From contig CM076846.1 in the NCBI GenBank assembly GCA_039519185.1, positions 108,658,442 through 108,722,441 of the forward strand: a stretch of 64,000 bases of DNA, read 5' to 3'. A model generated the notes under the pieces. That model was not told the DNA's origin, searched no databases, and saw only the letters and a list, made by a program, of their open reading frames with translations. The position numbers were made by a program, and so were the translations under genes. Shown piece after piece: positions 11,588-21,447 of this stretch. The stretch's first letter is position 1. Each line of letters starts with the position of its first letter. The DNA comes from Astragalus membranaceus (Eukaryota; Streptophyta; Magnoliopsida; Fabales; Fabaceae).

Positions 11588-11630
11588 TGTGAGGTAAAGT
11601 TTCAACTGATAAAACTGAATTTTATTTCCA
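11588..11630 (-). repeat. copia-1 5' LTR, 3' piece, with adjacent PBS (11574-11585)
   Basis: On the minus strand the LTR ends in CTCACA at 11588. It is followed after two bases by TGGCATTAGAGC (11585-11574), a one-base variant of the initiator-tRNA-Met binding site used by plant copia elements. The other part of this LTR is at 15323-15540, beyond the Helitron. Confidence 0.75.
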
Positions 11631-11825
11631 CTAGTAGGATACCCGTGCATACGCACGGGTGCTGTCGTGTTATTTTTATGAATGAACTTAGACAGTATTT
11701 AAATAGTTTGAACATTACCCCGTGAAAATAGAGACAAATTTAAAGTAGATAAAAAATGAGTTTCAATTTAAAAATAGATAAATATTAAAATCTAAAAATG
11801 TAAAAGTATCATTTAAAAACAATAC

Positions 11826-11925
11826 ATGCATTTATCTCGTGTTTTTTTATATATCAGTGAAGTGTTCTTTTATAAATCAGTGTTGTTATCCCGTGTTTTT
11901 TTATATATTAGTGCAGCTATCCCGT

Positions 11926-11991
<66 letters not shown>

Positions 11992-13860
11992 TTGCAGTTA
12001 TACCCGTATTTTTTATATATATCAGTGCAGTTATCTCGTGTTTTTTATGTATCAGTGCAGTTATCTCATAGTTTCAATTGATTATTTGAGTTGATTAGTA
12101 GATTATAGTAGATAGTAAAAGATAGATAGTAGATTATTAATAAGACATATTTATCCCGTATTTTTTTTATATATCAGTAACAATTATTTGTCCTTCTTTT
12201 GGTATTAGTGACAAATATTTGTCCCATGTGTTTTAAATATTAATCAGTTTAAATAGTCATTAAGTCTTCTTCTTTTATTAGATAGTAGGTTCATAGTATT
12301 TTCAAAAATTATAATTATCAATGGCAAATATTAATCCCGTGTTTTTTATATATCACTGCAGTTATCCCTTGTTTTCTATATATCAGTGCAGTTATCTGGT
12401 AGTTTCATTTGATTATTTTAGTTGATTAATAGATTATAGTAGATAGTAATTTTGTTAGATAGTAGATTATCAATAAGAAATAATTATTTTAAATATTAAT
12501 TAGTCTTCTTTTTTTTAGATAGTAGGTTTGTAGTAGTAGTCTTCAAAAAATTTAATTATCAATGACAAATATTAATATCGTGTTTTTTTTCATATATTAG
12601 TGCAGTTATCCCGTGTTTTATATATATCAGTGCAGTTATCTCGTAGTTTTAATTGATTATTTTAGTTGATTAGTAGATTATAGTAGATAGTAAAAGAGAG
12701 ATAGTAGATTATCAATAAGAAATATTTTTCTTAAATATTAATCAGTAGTTGAAATAGTCATTAAATATTATTGTTTTTTAGATAGTAGGTTTATAATAGT
12801 CTTCAAAATTTTTAATTATCAATGAAAAATATAAATCCTGTGTTTATATATATATATATCAGTGCAGTTATCCCGTGTTTTTTTATATGTCATTGCAGTT
12901 ATCCCGCAGTTTCAATTGATTATTTGAGTGATTAGTAGATTATAGTAGATAGTAAAAGATAGATAATAGATTATCAATAAGAAATATCTATCCCATGTTT
13001 TTTTATATATCAGTAACAATTATTTGTCCTTTTTTAATTAGGTATTAGTGACAAATAATGTCACGTGAGTTTTAAATATTAATCAGTTTAAATAGTCATT
13101 AAGCCTTCTTGTTTTTTTAGATAGTAGATTTATTGTAGTTTTCAAAAATTATAATTATCATTGGTAAATATTAATCTCGTGTTTTTTATATATCACTGCA
13201 GTTATCCCGTGTTTTTTATATATCAGTGCAGTTATCTCGTAGTTTCGATTGATTATTTTAGTTGATTAGTAGATTATAGTAGATAGTAAAAGTTAGATAT
13301 TAGATTATCAATAAGAAATATTTGTTATAAATATTAATTACTAACTTACATAGTCATTAAGTCTTCTTATTTTTTAGATAGTAGGTTTGTAGTAGTAGTC
13401 TTCAAAAAATTTAATTATCAGTGACAAATATTAATCTCGTGTATTTTTTTCACATATCAGTGGAGTTATCCCGTGTTTTTTTATATATCAATGCAGTTAT
13501 TTCGTAATTTCAATTGATTGTTTTAGTTGATTAGTATATTGTAGTAGATAGTAAAGGAGAGATAGTAGATTATCAATAAGAAATATCTGTTTTAAATATT
13601 AATCAGTAGTTTAAATAGTCTTTAAATATTATTGTTTTTAGATAGTAGGTTTATAGTAGTCTTCAAAAATATTAATTATCAATGACAAATATTAATCTTG
13701 TGTTTTTTTGTATATCAGTGCAGTTATCCCGTGATTTTTATATATCATTGAAGTTATCTCGTAGTTTCAATTGATTTCTTTAGTTGATTATAATAGATAT
13801 TAAAAGATAGGTAGTAGATTATGAATAAGAGGTGTTAGTAGATTATCAATAAGAGTGTAA
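11826..13860. repeat. AT-rich tandem repeat field inside Helitron 1
   Basis: Short repeats of the form TTATCCCGTGTTTTTTATAT followed by ATCAGTGCAG recur throughout. They lie within a longer periodic block of about 240-330 bases marked by AGTTGATTAGTAGATTATAG, seen near 12080, 12420, 12660, 12920, 13260 and 13520. A pure (TA)n tract spans about 11929-11988. Repeated arrays of this kind are common in non-autonomous Helitrons. Confidence 0.8.
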
Positions 13861-15322
13861 ACAAATTTCGGAGAGAAAAATTAAAATTTTAAGGTGATAG
13901 TTTTGTTTTGTTTTGTTTTTTAGTGTGACTCATTTACATTTTTATAGGTAATTTGAATAGAGTAGTGTTTGTATAAATTTAGAAATTTAGTTAAAAAAAT
14001 TAAAGTGAAGTGATAAAAGAAAGAGAATAATTATTTATGGAAAAATTAAAAGTAAAGTTAAAAGAAAAAAAGGAAGGGAGAGAAAAATTAAAATTTTAAG
14101 GTGATAGTTTTGTTTTGTTTTGTTTTTTAGTGTGACTCATTTACATTTTTATAGGTAATTTGAATAGAGTAGTGTTTGTATAAATTTAGAAATTTAGTTA
14201 AAAAAATTAAAGTGAAGTGATAAAAGAAAGAGAATAATTATTTATGGAAAAATTAAAAGTAAAGTTAAAAGAAAAAAAGGAAGAGAGAGAGTGTAAGAGA
14301 AAAGTGAAAAGGAGAAAAGATAGTGTTAGAAGAAAGAGAAAAAAGGAAGAAAGAGAGTGTAAGAGAAAAGTGAAAAGTAAGAAAGAGAGTGTAAGAAAAA
14401 AAGAAAAAAAAGAAAAAAAAGAGTGTAATGACATTTTTACCCCTAAATTAGATATGTGTCTTGTTAATAAGAGATCCAAATTGGTAATTTCATAGGAGGT
14501 TTGTTTGTATAAATAGATATTAGATTAGATTAGTATATTGTAGTAGATAGTAAAGGAGAGATAGTAGATTATCAATAAGAAATATCTGTTTTAAATATTA
14601 ATCAGTAGTTTAAATAGTCTTTAAATATTATTGTGTTTAGATAGTAGGTTTATAGTAGTCTTCAAAAATATTAATTATCAATGACAAATATTAATCTTGT
14701 GTTTTTTTGTATATCAGTGCAGTTATCCCGTGATTTTTATATATCATTGAAGTTATCTCGTAGTTTCAATTGATTTCTTTAGTTGATTATAATAGATATT
14801 AAAAGATAGGTAGTAGATTATGAATAAGAGGTGTTAGTAGATTATCAATAAGAGTGTAAACAAATTTCGGAGAGAAAAATTAAAATTTTAATGTGATAGT
14901 TTTGTTTTGTTTTGTTTTTTAGTGTGACTCATTTACATTTTTATAGGTAATTTGAATAGAGTAGTGTTTGTATAAATTTAGAAATTTAGTTAAAAAAATT
15001 AAAGTGAAGTGATAAAAGAAAGAGAATAATTATTTATGGAAAAATTAAAAGTAAAGTAAAAAGAAAAAAAGGAAGAGAGAGAGTGTAAGAGAAAAGTGAA
15101 AAGAAGAATAGATAGTGTTAGAAGAAAGAGAAAAAAGGAAGAAAGAGAGTGTAAGAGAAAAGTGAAAAGTAAGAAAGAGAGTGTAAGAAGAAAGAGAAAA
15201 AAAAGAAAAAAAAGAGTGTAATGACATTTTTACCCCTAAATTAGATACGTGTCTTGTTAATAAGAGATCGAAATTGGTAATTTCATAGGAGGTTTGTTTG
15301 TATAAATAGATATTAGATTAGA
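13531..15322 (-). repeat. tandem duplication carrying two Helitron 5' termini
   Basis: 13531-14529 and 14530-15322 are head-to-tail copies of the same segment, both ending in GATATTAGATTAGA. The first unit contains an extra internal tandem copy of about 207 bases, with the segment beginning GGAGAGAAAAATTAAAATTT near 13868 and again near 14080. The purine-rich tracts at 14240-14430 and 15040-15215 are part of this repeat. Confidence 0.8.
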
Positions 15323-15540
15323 TTCAGTGCACCTTATATGGTGAACTATGTACAACTGGTTCAATACAACTAACACAACTGAACAAGAAACTAACTGAGA
15401 TGGACTTGGGCTAGCTACACAATTAAGCCCACTCTAAGACTAATGAGTTTACAAATACAGATGACAAACTACAAGACCAGGCCCATACAAGACTAATGGG
15501 TCCACAATTACAATTGACAAGGCCCATATTACAATTAACA
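15323..15540 (-). repeat. copia-1 5' LTR, 5' piece
   Basis: The minus strand starts TGTTAATTGTAATATGGGCC and contains several GGGCC/GGGCCT blocks like those in the LTR of the second copia. It abuts the Helitron 5' terminus at 15322/15323. The LTR start is placed at the TG that pairs with a terminal CA. A TG six bases further out (15546) is also possible. Confidence 0.6.
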
Positions 15541-15891
15541 GTAACACTTTTATATCAAAACCAGCTTTAAAGGCAAAATTTAGTTTTCTCATTTTGTGAC
15601 CTAAAAATGATTTTTTTAAAGTCCCAAACCGGTTTTAAGCCTAAAACCCGTGTTTTTCCGTCCAAATTCGGTTCTAGGAATAAAATATTGTCTTAAAAAC
15701 GGTTTTATGCCCATATCCTGCTTTTACAATTTACCCAATTTATAACTGTTTGTGATATGTCCAATTTTGTATCTGGTTTTGTAAAATTGTAACCAATTAT
15801 GGAAAACATGACGGATTGGTTTTAAAGTCCAACGATAACAAATGGGTTTTTTTGGCACAATAACAAATGGGTTTTATGAGGCACTAGATTG
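15541..15891. other. AT-rich intergenic DNA, no feature seen
   Basis: Contains repeated short CGGTTTTA/AAACCGG words but no ORF, terminal repeat or gene homology that I can support. Confidence 0.5.
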
Positions 15892-16578
15892 TAGGGGTGT
15901 TCAAAACCGAAGCAAACCAATAGAAAATTGCAACTCGAATCAACCCAAACCGAAAACTGCAACAATCCGCTTTGATTTGGATGTGTTCGGATCACTTTTT
16001 TCACTCAACTGATCATTCAGTCTGGATGACAGTTTGTTTTGACAAAACCAAACCAAACTACCCACACATTATCATATTATTATATATTATTAAAAGATAA
16101 AAATGTCTGCTTAATCTAGTTACACAAACACACAGGCCACCCTAGTCTCACATGTCTTTACGGCTTACTTAGTCACACGAAGATCTATTTTAATTTTCCT
16201 ACATTTTAAATTTGGTAGTTCATATATGAATAAAATGATAATCACATTATTTTTTATATATATTTGGCTCATTTTTTTTGGTTACCGTGTCATATATTTG
16301 GCTCTTTAGAGTTAAATTTATTAATTTAACTTTAGATCAAATTATATTTTCTGATTCGTAAAAAACCAAACCAGTCCAAGCTGCATTGATTCGGCTTGGG
16401 TTGGTTCGAATATTTTTAAGAAAGCCAACCAAACCAAACCGCATTGATTCGGTTTAGGTTGGTTTGGATATTTTTAAGAAGGCCAATCGAACCAAATCAA
16501 ACTGCATGTGTTTTTACCTTGCGGTTCGGATGACTTTTTCGATCAAAACCGAACTAAATCGCAACGTGATCACCCCTA
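15892..16578. mobile_element. probable MITE with TAGGGGTG termini
   Basis: The left end TAGGGGTGTTC and the right end GATCACCCCTA are inverted, and the interior is rich in direct and inverted AACCAAACC/GGTTTGG words. This resembles hAT-like non-autonomous plant elements beginning TAGGGGTG. No convincing target-site duplication is visible, so the superfamily is unproven. Confidence 0.45.
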
Positions 16579-16938
16579 CTATCGTCGACAACAGTTCATT
16601 CACATTGTTCTCTCCACCATATTGACGTGGTCTATTCTCATAGACCAAAAGCTAAAGGATCTTTCCATGAATAGAATTCAGACAAGATCACAAAAGGGAG
16701 AACTAGATTCATACCAAAATTTATTGAAGAGAAATGCAAAGATGGATTAGAATGGAGAAGAAGAAAGAGTATAGATCCCCACAATTTTCATGGAAATTGA
16801 TTCATACCATGCTTTGATGATATTCTTTATGAACAAGATAAGTCTTTAAAAAATATTAGAAGAAAGATGTGGAAGCATAAAAGGATTTTCAATAAAGGGC
16901 ATAGTAAGAAGAGGTAACATAGTGAACCCTTTAATTAA
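16579..16938. other. intergenic DNA, no feature seen
   Basis: No coding or repeat structure recognised. The last eight bases (TTAATTAA, 16931-16938) are the left target copy of the following inverted-repeat element. Confidence 0.5.
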
Positions 16939-17391
16939 GGGCCATATTTCATACAACCCCCTCCCTACTCAAGAGACACCCCCAACCCCCCAATATCCCT
17001 AAAATGCCCTTCTTCTACTAAACCTCGTTTCTTATCTCTCCTCTGCTCTCACACTCCCCTTTCCACCCTAAACCCAATTTCTCCAATTCTCCATATCAAT
17101 CCCTCTCTTCCTCTCTCACGCACTCTCCATTTCACTTCCCATTTTTGTTTCTTTTCGTGTTTGCCTGGAAATCTGCAATCAAACAGGTATGGAAATCTTC
17201 CCATTTCGTTTCGTTTCATTCATTTTTTTCTTCTGAAACTCTGCATGGTTTGGGACTTTAGGTCAGAACCTGTGTGCTCGACAGTTTAAAAACGAACTAG
17301 TTCGGACTCAAAGTTCTGAACTGGTTCGGTAGTTAAGGTCCGAACCTGGCCAATTTTTGCTGAATGCCTATTTTGTGTAATTTTTTCAGAT

Positions 17392-17811
17392 ATGGAATTC
17401 GTGGTTGTTATCCAACGAACTGACACTCGCATCCACATTCCACAGAATGTTTTTCAGCAGATAGGTAACATATTGCCTCACAATGTTGTCCTACAAGCTG
17501 ATAATGGCCATGTCTTTCCTGCGGTTGTCAATAGACGTACCCGCAATATGGCAACTGATACACATGCTATATGCACTACATACGGGGTTGTGCACAGTGT
17601 TGAAGTTTCAATTACGTATACTCAGGATGGTCGTTTCAATGTTGTCAGAATATTGCATGAAGAAGAAGACGCTGACTCACATGCAACGGACTCAACCGAT
17701 TCAGATTATCGGGTATTCCTTGCAAATTATGTCTCTAGTGATGAAGTTAGTGACAATGAAGCAATAGAAGTCTCAGTCAGTGGACCGTCATTTGGTGAAT
17801 ATGACAACTGA
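17392..17811 (+). CDS. hypothetical 139-residue protein of the inverted-repeat element, acidic tail
   Basis: The frame starts at ATG 17392, two bases after a good 3' splice signal (TTTTTTCAG). A donor-like CAG|GTATGG lies at 17187, so the 5' leader is probably spliced. Residues 1-85 look beta-rich, with IPQNVFQQIG, VVLQADNGHVFPAVV and SVEVSITYTQDGRFNVVRIL, a pattern loosely reminiscent of a B3-type DNA-binding fold. Residues 86-139 are strongly acidic and Ser-rich (HEEEDADSHATDSTDSD). I cannot assign a family. It converges on the ORF at 17997-18419. Confidence 0.5.
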   Translation: MEFVVVIQRTDTRIHIPQNVFQQIGNILPHNVVLQADNGHVFPAVVNRRTRNMATDTHAICTTYGVVHSVEVSITYTQDGRFNVVRILHEEEDADSHATDSTDSDYRVFLANYVSSDEVSDNEAIEVSVSGPSFGEYDN

Positions 17812-17996
17812 TCTCGTGCTGTTTTATTTTACTTTACAAACTGTTGTTATTTTATTTGGGATGTTTTAATATAACGGATTAGGTGTCTCTTAACATTATA
17901 TTCTATCTTTATTTGAATAAAGATCTAGCAAAAACGAAACATTCAATCTCTATTTCAATTTTTTGGAACATAACAAAACAAGAACGAATTTGGCGA

Positions 17997-18419
17997 TTAT
18001 TTGGGAAGTCCCTGTTTCAAAAGATAAATGATCTCGTCGGGAGTGTGTATTGTTTCGACATACAGCTCCAGGATACTACGTCCCATTGGAACATTAGCAT
18101 GGGCTTCCATCATGGTGCGAACGTCATCGTCGCTCCGGATCTCCATAGCTAAGTATCGGACATCCCCGTCATCTCCACAACTGTACTTGCGGTAACGTAA
18201 ACGGCATATGTCTTTATGCCACTTTCCTTCTTGGCGAACCTTCCTCTCTGTCTTTTTCTTCAACTGGGTGAATGTTATATTTTTATTCAACCTACAGAAG
18301 ATAGGATTGCGGCAATGAAAATACACACCATCTTCATTGTTGGTGACAGTTCCACGGTGATGAAGGACGGTTAGGAATTTGTCACTTGAGTACTGGGTTG
18401 GGCACAACTGCCATTCCAT
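17997..18419 (-). CDS. 140-residue protein resembling the N-terminal domain that precedes MULE transposases
   Basis: Starts at ATG 18419. A basic middle (LKKKTERKVRQEGKWHKDIC) is followed by the block RYLAMEIRSDDDVRTMMEAH and then PMGRSILELYVE. This order (L/M-x-I-x-DDDV-x-M ... ELYVE) recurs in the N-terminal, PB1-like domain of plant Mutator-type transposases. The protein ends 15 codons later, with no zinc finger or DDE domain, so it would be a stand-alone version of that domain or a remnant of a deleted transposase gene. Similarity is by pattern only. Confidence 0.5.
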   Translation of the reverse strand: MEWQLCPTQYSSDKFLTVLHHRGTVTNNEDGVYFHCRNPIFCRLNKNITFTQLKKKTERKVRQEGKWHKDICRLRYRKYSCGDDGDVRYLAMEIRSDDDVRTMMEAHANVPMGRSILELYVETIHTPDEIIYLLKQGLPK

Positions 18420-18943
18420 TTCAGCGGGTGGGGTTAGGGTGTTTGTGAGAAGCAGAGAAGATGAAGCAAAAATATGGGTAGAGTGTTTGTGTGAAACTTA
18501 GTCAAATGTGAGAACCTATTTATAATAGGTGTGGTCGAACGTGAGCCGTTAATTTTGAATGATCAGAACCATTGAAATTCTATCCGTTGGGGCACAATTT
18601 CAAAAGGAAATACCAGCCACTCATTTTTCTGACACGTTTGACTGCTTTTTTGTCTGATTTTAAGCTGTTGATGATAATGGACGGTGGAATCTAAGCCGTT
18701 GAACGACATAAAATATCTATCGTATTTAACAGTGGTTCGGGACTTAAGGTGCGAACCAGTTCGGTTCGTAAGGTCCGAACCTGGTAAATACAATTTTAGG
18801 AGGGTGTCTCTAAAGGTCCGAACCATCGTAATCTCCTAAAAAAAGGGAAGCACGCATTTCATTAAGGGCATTTTGGTCTTTTTGCTAGTTTTAAGGGTGT
18901 CTACTGAGTAGTGGGGGTTGTATGAAGTACGGGCCTTAATTAA

Positions 18944-19804
18944 TTTCACATGAAACCTTTTAGTGCTCTTTACTAAACCAAGGGTGCCAACACAATTTGG
19001 ATCTACGTATTCTTCATTCCAATCATATACTTCTTGGTGTCATAGATTTGGATTCCGAAGATTTAGGTCGGATTTATATGAGGTGGCTTTGGTGGCGGGT
19101 GGGGGAACAAAGGTTGAGGGGTGGGCAATGGTATGCCGCCTCATGAGAGAGGAGGAAGACCGGGAAGCGGAGATGAATTTGCTGAGGAAAAACTAAACAT
19201 TGCTACATACCTTCTCATAGTCCGAGGAAAGAGAAAACTTGAAGGGGAGAGGCACACAATTGCGTTGCACCGACCAGATAGCATCAGGCGTGCCAACCAT
19301 ACCAAGGCACTACCGGCAGCACAAACCCTAAGAGTCGCGTCACACAAAAACCATTAGAGACGATCTATTGCTCATTTGATCAGTTCAACTCTAACCAACA
19401 CCGTTGGCCTAGTGACATAATCTACCTGGGGTTAGGGGGGTCGACTCGGTGTTGGCCAGTGTGAAATTTGATCCTAAGCACGAACAGATATTAGTCTTTC
19501 GTTGAAAGCATTGGGATACTCAATAGGTGACGCCTACACACCGGTTGAATACTCAGCCTAATCCAACATTATATTATATAAGAGGGAAATTCTAGCAAGG
19601 CACGCAAATTACACGCGTTTACCAAACAAAATTGTATTTGGTGGAAGGAATCACGATGATATCTGCAATTCTAATTGCTAAATGATCATCTCTTATTTAC
19701 TAAGGAGATCTCTTTCTGTTTGTTTCTCTATTGTTCAATTCTTAAAAGTCAAAACTAATAAATTACTACCGATCTCTGCATTCCGATTCCGTGATTCAAT
19801 CGAT
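18944..19804. other. intergenic DNA upstream of the gluconokinase gene
   Basis: No reliable ORF. It must contain the promoter and 5' untranslated region of the gluconokinase gene. Around 19400-19450 there is a weak tRNA-like pair of words (TGGCCTAGTGAC and GGGTCGACTC) that is not enough to call a SINE. Confidence 0.4.
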
Positions 19805-20714
19805 ATGGGTTCAAGCCTCGGTAAATGTTTACTACTTGTCTTCCCCAACCTACTTGGGTTGGTTTTGTTGTGCAAATTAATTTTAATTTACATCCTAAAG
19901 TGAAAACGTCAATGTATCCATCCGTTTTTACTTTTGCAGGTGCAATTATCGTGATCATGGGTGTCAGTGGGGCCGGAAAAACGTAAATGTCCAATTCATT
20001 CAATGAACATACCTCGGATAACTGATATAGATTCCTTGTACTGCCAATATTACTGATTATTTAATTAAAATAATTCTTTGCAAATCTTATCTATTGGATA
20101 TTTGTTAAACAGCACAATTGGTCAGATGCTGGAAAAAGAGATTGGATATAAGTATTTTGATGCTGATGATTTTCATTCTCAATCAAACAAAGGTGTGTGT
20201 ATTGAGAGTATGCACAATTACACAAATTCAATGCATTTATGACTGATAATGTAAGTTCATGAATCACCCCATGTCTTCCAATGCAACAGAAAAGATGCGA
20301 ATGGGAATCCCACTTACCGACGAAGACCGGACGCCGTGGCTTGAATCACTGAGAGATTCCATAAAAGAAAGCTTACTCAACAAAAAGGGTATGATTCTTG
20401 GTTGCTCTGCCTTGAAGGAGCAATATAGAGAAATACTCAGATCAGGTGACCCTGATTACAAATTAGGGAGTTATGCAAGTGCTGTTAACTTCATTCTATT
20501 GGATGCTCCAGCTGAAGTGCTAAGCACTCGATTGAATAAGAGAGCTGCTGAAGGAAAACATTATATGCCTGCATCTCTTCTGCAATCTCAGTTAGATTTG
20601 CTTAAGATAGATGAGTCTGAGGGAATATTCAGAGTTGATGCTACTTTGAGTCCTGAGTCCATTATCAATACCATTAGTTATATGTACCCCTTTGAAGGCA
20701 GTTTTCAATCATGA
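19805..20714 (+). CDS. gluconokinase (four exons)
   Basis: Phosphorylates D-gluconate to 6-phosphogluconate with ATP (EC 2.7.1.12), feeding the pentose phosphate pathway. I place coding exons at 19805-19820, 19940-19982, 20113-20192 and 20290-20714. All introns are GT-AG and phases fit, giving 187 residues, close to the ~190 usual for plant and bacterial GntK. Exon 2 and exon 3 supply the Walker A loop (IVIMGVSGAGKT then TIG). Exon 3 has the substrate-site block FDADDFHS, and exon 4 has MRMGIPLTDEDRTPWL, ALKEQYREILR and LLDAPAEVL. The start is chosen because MGSSL joins in frame across intron 1; this 16-base first exon is the least certain part. No stops or shifts are seen. Confidence 0.85.
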
Positions 20715-21447
20715 TTATGGTGATAATGTGGATCACTACTAAAAATACAAGTTAACAATCCTTGGCTGTTTTCCCCTGTATTTTCTACATTTAGCATGAG
20801 TACTTTTTAGTAGATCTTTGTTTTCAAACTGTCATTGTTTTTGTATAGAGAAAACTCACATTATCAACAGAGATTGCACTGACCTTAAGTTGTTGTATAT
20901 TGATAATGAATTAGTCAAACCTAAAACAGCAAAAAAACTAACCATGTTTTGAGTTGTTTCGGGCTTCTAATTTGTAAAACTTGTATAAACTTCCAAGTAT
21001 AATTTACTTTGTAACTGACCTTCAACCTGTACAAATTACCATAACTTCTGAAACTGCACTATTACATCTAATCTGAAAGTACTGTAATTTTGTATACAAT
21101 TTTGGTGTATTGCAATGTGAAGAAGATTTTTTTTTTTGACTCAACAATGTGATGAAGATATGCTACATATTTTTAACACAATTTCAGCTAACACCTTTCT
21201 TAATAAATTGGATGAACAACGTGATCACACAAAAAATTAATGAAAATTTAATTGAGCAAGTAGTAACACTTTTCTAAAATCTGACAGGAATAATAAACCA
21301 GGACTAAATTAAATTTCAATACATGTTCCTTGAGGTACAATAACTGAGATAGGAATGGCAATGCGGGTCCTCGGTGGGAACAACCCTCTTTTGGGGCGGG
21401 GGAGGAATGAAGAAAGTACTGTTCGTTTTTGTCACCCCAGTATTGTT
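20715..21447. other. 3' region between convergent genes
   Basis: AT-rich. Holds the 3' untranslated ends of the gluconokinase (+) and the coiled-coil gene (-), which point toward each other. No separate gene or repeat recognised. Confidence 0.5.

Larger units (their letters stand above)
11631..15322 (-). mobile_element. Helitron 1, non-autonomous, with tandem 5' terminus
   Basis: Read on the minus strand, it starts TCTAATCTAATATC at 15322. It ends with the hairpin ACCCGTGC-GTAT-GCACGGGT, a 7-base spacer and CTAG at 11631. It sits exactly between A and T of the copia-1 LTR (flanks 15323 and 11630), the canonical Helitron target. No Rep/helicase ORF is present. The interior is AT-rich tandem repeats and a purine-rich stretch, so apparent ORFs there are not genes. 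A second internal copy of the 5' terminus ends at 14529. Confidence 0.85.
1..15540 (-). mobile_element. Ty1/copia LTR retrotransposon (copia-1), decayed, split by a gypsy element and a Helitron
   Basis: Reading on the minus strand, the order is 5' LTR (15540-15323 plus 11630-11588), primer-binding site, gag start at 11516, then protease, integrase and reverse transcriptase down to base 1. The 3' end and 3' LTR lie outside the window. The gag reading is interrupted at 11016/2962 by the gypsy element: codons on the two sides align with consecutive parts of the gag of the second copia at 29.9 kb. The LTR is interrupted by a Helitron at 11631-15322. Frameshifts and stops throughout show it is dead. 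The exact start of the LTR (15540 or 15546) is uncertain. Confidence 0.9.
16939..18935. mobile_element. 2.0-kb terminal-inverted-repeat element with two convergent ORFs
   Basis: The left terminus begins GGGCCATATTTCATACAACC and the inverted right terminus begins GGCCCGTACTTCATACAACC. Similarity continues for about 70 bases (ACTCA..AGACACCC, AAAATGCCCTT). Both ends are bordered by TTAATTAA (16931-16938, 18936-18943), an 8-bp repeat that is also a palindrome, so the duplication length is ambiguous. GGTTCGGAC/GTCCGAACC words lie just inside each end (17285-17345, 18730-18825). Two small ORFs read inward from the ends. Convergent genes starting near the termini recall MuDR, but the superfamily is not settled. 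Confidence 0.65.

Noticed and set aside
11826..12081. ORFs with long Ile-Tyr repeats
   Set aside because: They are translations of a (TA)n microsatellite inside Helitron 1.
14207..15227. Lys/Glu/Arg-rich plus-strand and Phe/Leu/Ser-rich minus-strand ORFs
   Set aside because: Purine-rich low-complexity repeat that is part of the Helitron duplication; no conserved domain.
19395..19460. tRNA gene or SINE
   Set aside because: Box A- and box B-like words are weak and no cloverleaf can be drawn.
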